Shown here: positions 6,263 through 6,996 of the stretch, one piece after another
How the letters are laid out: each line of letters starts with the position of its first letter
Position numbering within the stretch: the first letter of the stretch is position 1
Assembly (NCBI GenBank): GCA_050050115.1
Contig: JASFUX010000181.1
Location: 1 to 6,996 of the forward strand
From: JASFUX01 sp050050115
GTDB taxonomy: Bacteria > Pseudomonadota > Alphaproteobacteria > Caulobacterales > Maricaulaceae
Length of the DNA stretch: 6,996 bases
Reading direction: 5' to 3'
Program-made: the position numbers and the translations under genes
Notes under the pieces: model-generated
Databases searched by the model: none
The model's input: the letters and a program-made list of their open reading frames with translations, nothing else
What the model was told of the DNA's origin: nothing

Positions 6263-6996
6263 GTGCTCGGGTCCTGGTCACCTGCCCGCCGATGCTCGGG
6301 CTCATCGACGAATTTCGTCCCACTTTTAAGCAAAAAGGCGTCGAGCTTTCCGCCCCTCAGGTCGTGCAGACGATGTCCGAAGACGAACTCGTGGAGCTCC
6401 TGCCCGCTTTTGACGGCTGGATCATCGGCGACGATCCCGCGACGGCGCGCGTTTTCGAAGCCGGGACCGGCGGAGCGCTGAAGGCTGCAGTCAAGTGGGG
6501 CGTCGGCGTCGACAACGTCGACTTCGCTGCAGCCAAGCGGCTTGGACTGAAGATCACCAATACGCCGAGCGTATTTGGGCGCGAGGTGGCCGACGTCGCG
6601 ATCAATTACGTCACCGGCCTCGCACGCGAAACGTTTCGGATCGATCGCGAAATTCGCATGGACTTCGCCTGGCCGAAGCCCGCGGGAATCTCAACTTGGG
6701 ACAAGACCGCGGCCATTATCGGCTTCGGCGACATCGGCCGCCAGACTGCGCGCCGTCTGCTCGCATGCGACATGAATGTCACGGTCTACGATCCCTTTTA
6801 CAAAGCGGACCCAACGATCGCGGTCACTCATCGCTCTTGGCCGGACGGCGTCGAGGATGCTGACTTCCTGGTGTTCACCTGCCCCCTGACGCCCGACACG
6901 CGCGGCATGTTCAATGATGCGTTGCTCGAACGCCTGAAACCCGGCGTTCGCGTGGTCAATGTGGCTCGCGGACCGGTTGTCGACGAACGCGCTTTG
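6259..6996 (+). CDS. D-isomer-specific 2-hydroxyacid dehydrogenase, NAD-binding (3' end outside window)
   Basis: The frame is open from GTG at 6259 to the window end, giving 246 residues of a family usually 310-340 long, so the last part is missing. The GTG overlaps the previous TGA in a GTGA junction, a sign of translational coupling. An in-frame ATG at 6292 would remove the first beta strand. Visible motifs are WGVGVDNVD at 80-88, the cofactor loop GFGDIG at 155-160 (GxGxxG), VYDP at 176-179 whose aspartate suits NAD rather than NADP, and CPLTPDTRGMF at 208-218. NVARGPVVDE at 234-243 carries the substrate-binding and catalytic arginine R237. The catalytic Glu and His should lie beyond the window. 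The closest general type is the phosphoglycerate-dehydrogenase-like group. Its reaction here, oxidising a hydroxyacid or reducing a keto acid, is not visible; operon context suggests a sugar-acid precursor step. Confidence 0.85.
   Translation, partial: MSARVLVTCPPMLGLIDEFRPTFKQKGVELSAPQVVQTMSEDELVELLPAFDGWIIGDDPATARVFEAGTGGALKAAVKWGVGVDNVDFAAAKRLGLKITNTPSVFGREVADVAINYVTGLARETFRIDREIRMDFAWPKPAGISTWDKTAAIIGFGDIGRQTARRLLACDMNVTVYDPFYKADPTIAVTHRSWPDGVEDADFLVFTCPLTPDTRGMFNDALLERLKPGVRVVNVARGPVVDERAL

Overview
The window is GC-rich chromosomal DNA with dense, well-formed bacterial genes. The codon usage, GTG and TTG starts and gene families suggest an alphaproteobacterium, perhaps from the Hyphomonadaceae, Parvularculaceae or Caulobacterales. 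That placement is a guess from style; no rRNA or marker gene is present. No tRNA, IS element, CRISPR array or phage gene was seen.

Layout. Positions 2-559 hold the 3' end of a very acidic protein made of 67-residue tandem repeats, each carrying two cysteines. A 194-base gap follows. A family 2 glycosyltransferase (754-1851, TTG start) converges on a reverse-strand gene (1884-2993) that encodes a Rossmann-type protein like DUF115/MptE/Maf, with a C-terminal membrane hairpin and coiled coil. That gene is divergent, across 87 bases, from a GT4/GT-B type glycosyltransferase (3081-4403), which is followed by a possible hairpin terminator.

After a 223-base non-coding stretch, a tight forward operon begins. 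It contains a rhamnosyltransferase-like family 2 glycosyltransferase (4627-5511), a CMP-nonulosonate-synthetase-like cytidylyltransferase (5543-6262), and a D-2-hydroxyacid dehydrogenase. The last gene overlaps the previous stop by 4 bases (GTGA) and runs off the window end (6259-6996).

Together this looks like part of a surface-glycan or protein-glycosylation locus. The cytidylyltransferase would make a CMP-activated acidic sugar, the dehydrogenase may help make or modify its precursor, and three glycosyltransferases would assemble the glycan. The Maf/DUF115-like protein could be a further transferase anchored at the membrane. Pairing a nonulosonate-type cytidylyltransferase with a Maf-like protein recalls flagellin or surface-protein glycosylation, but this is inference: no flagellin, sialate synthase or exporter gene is in view.
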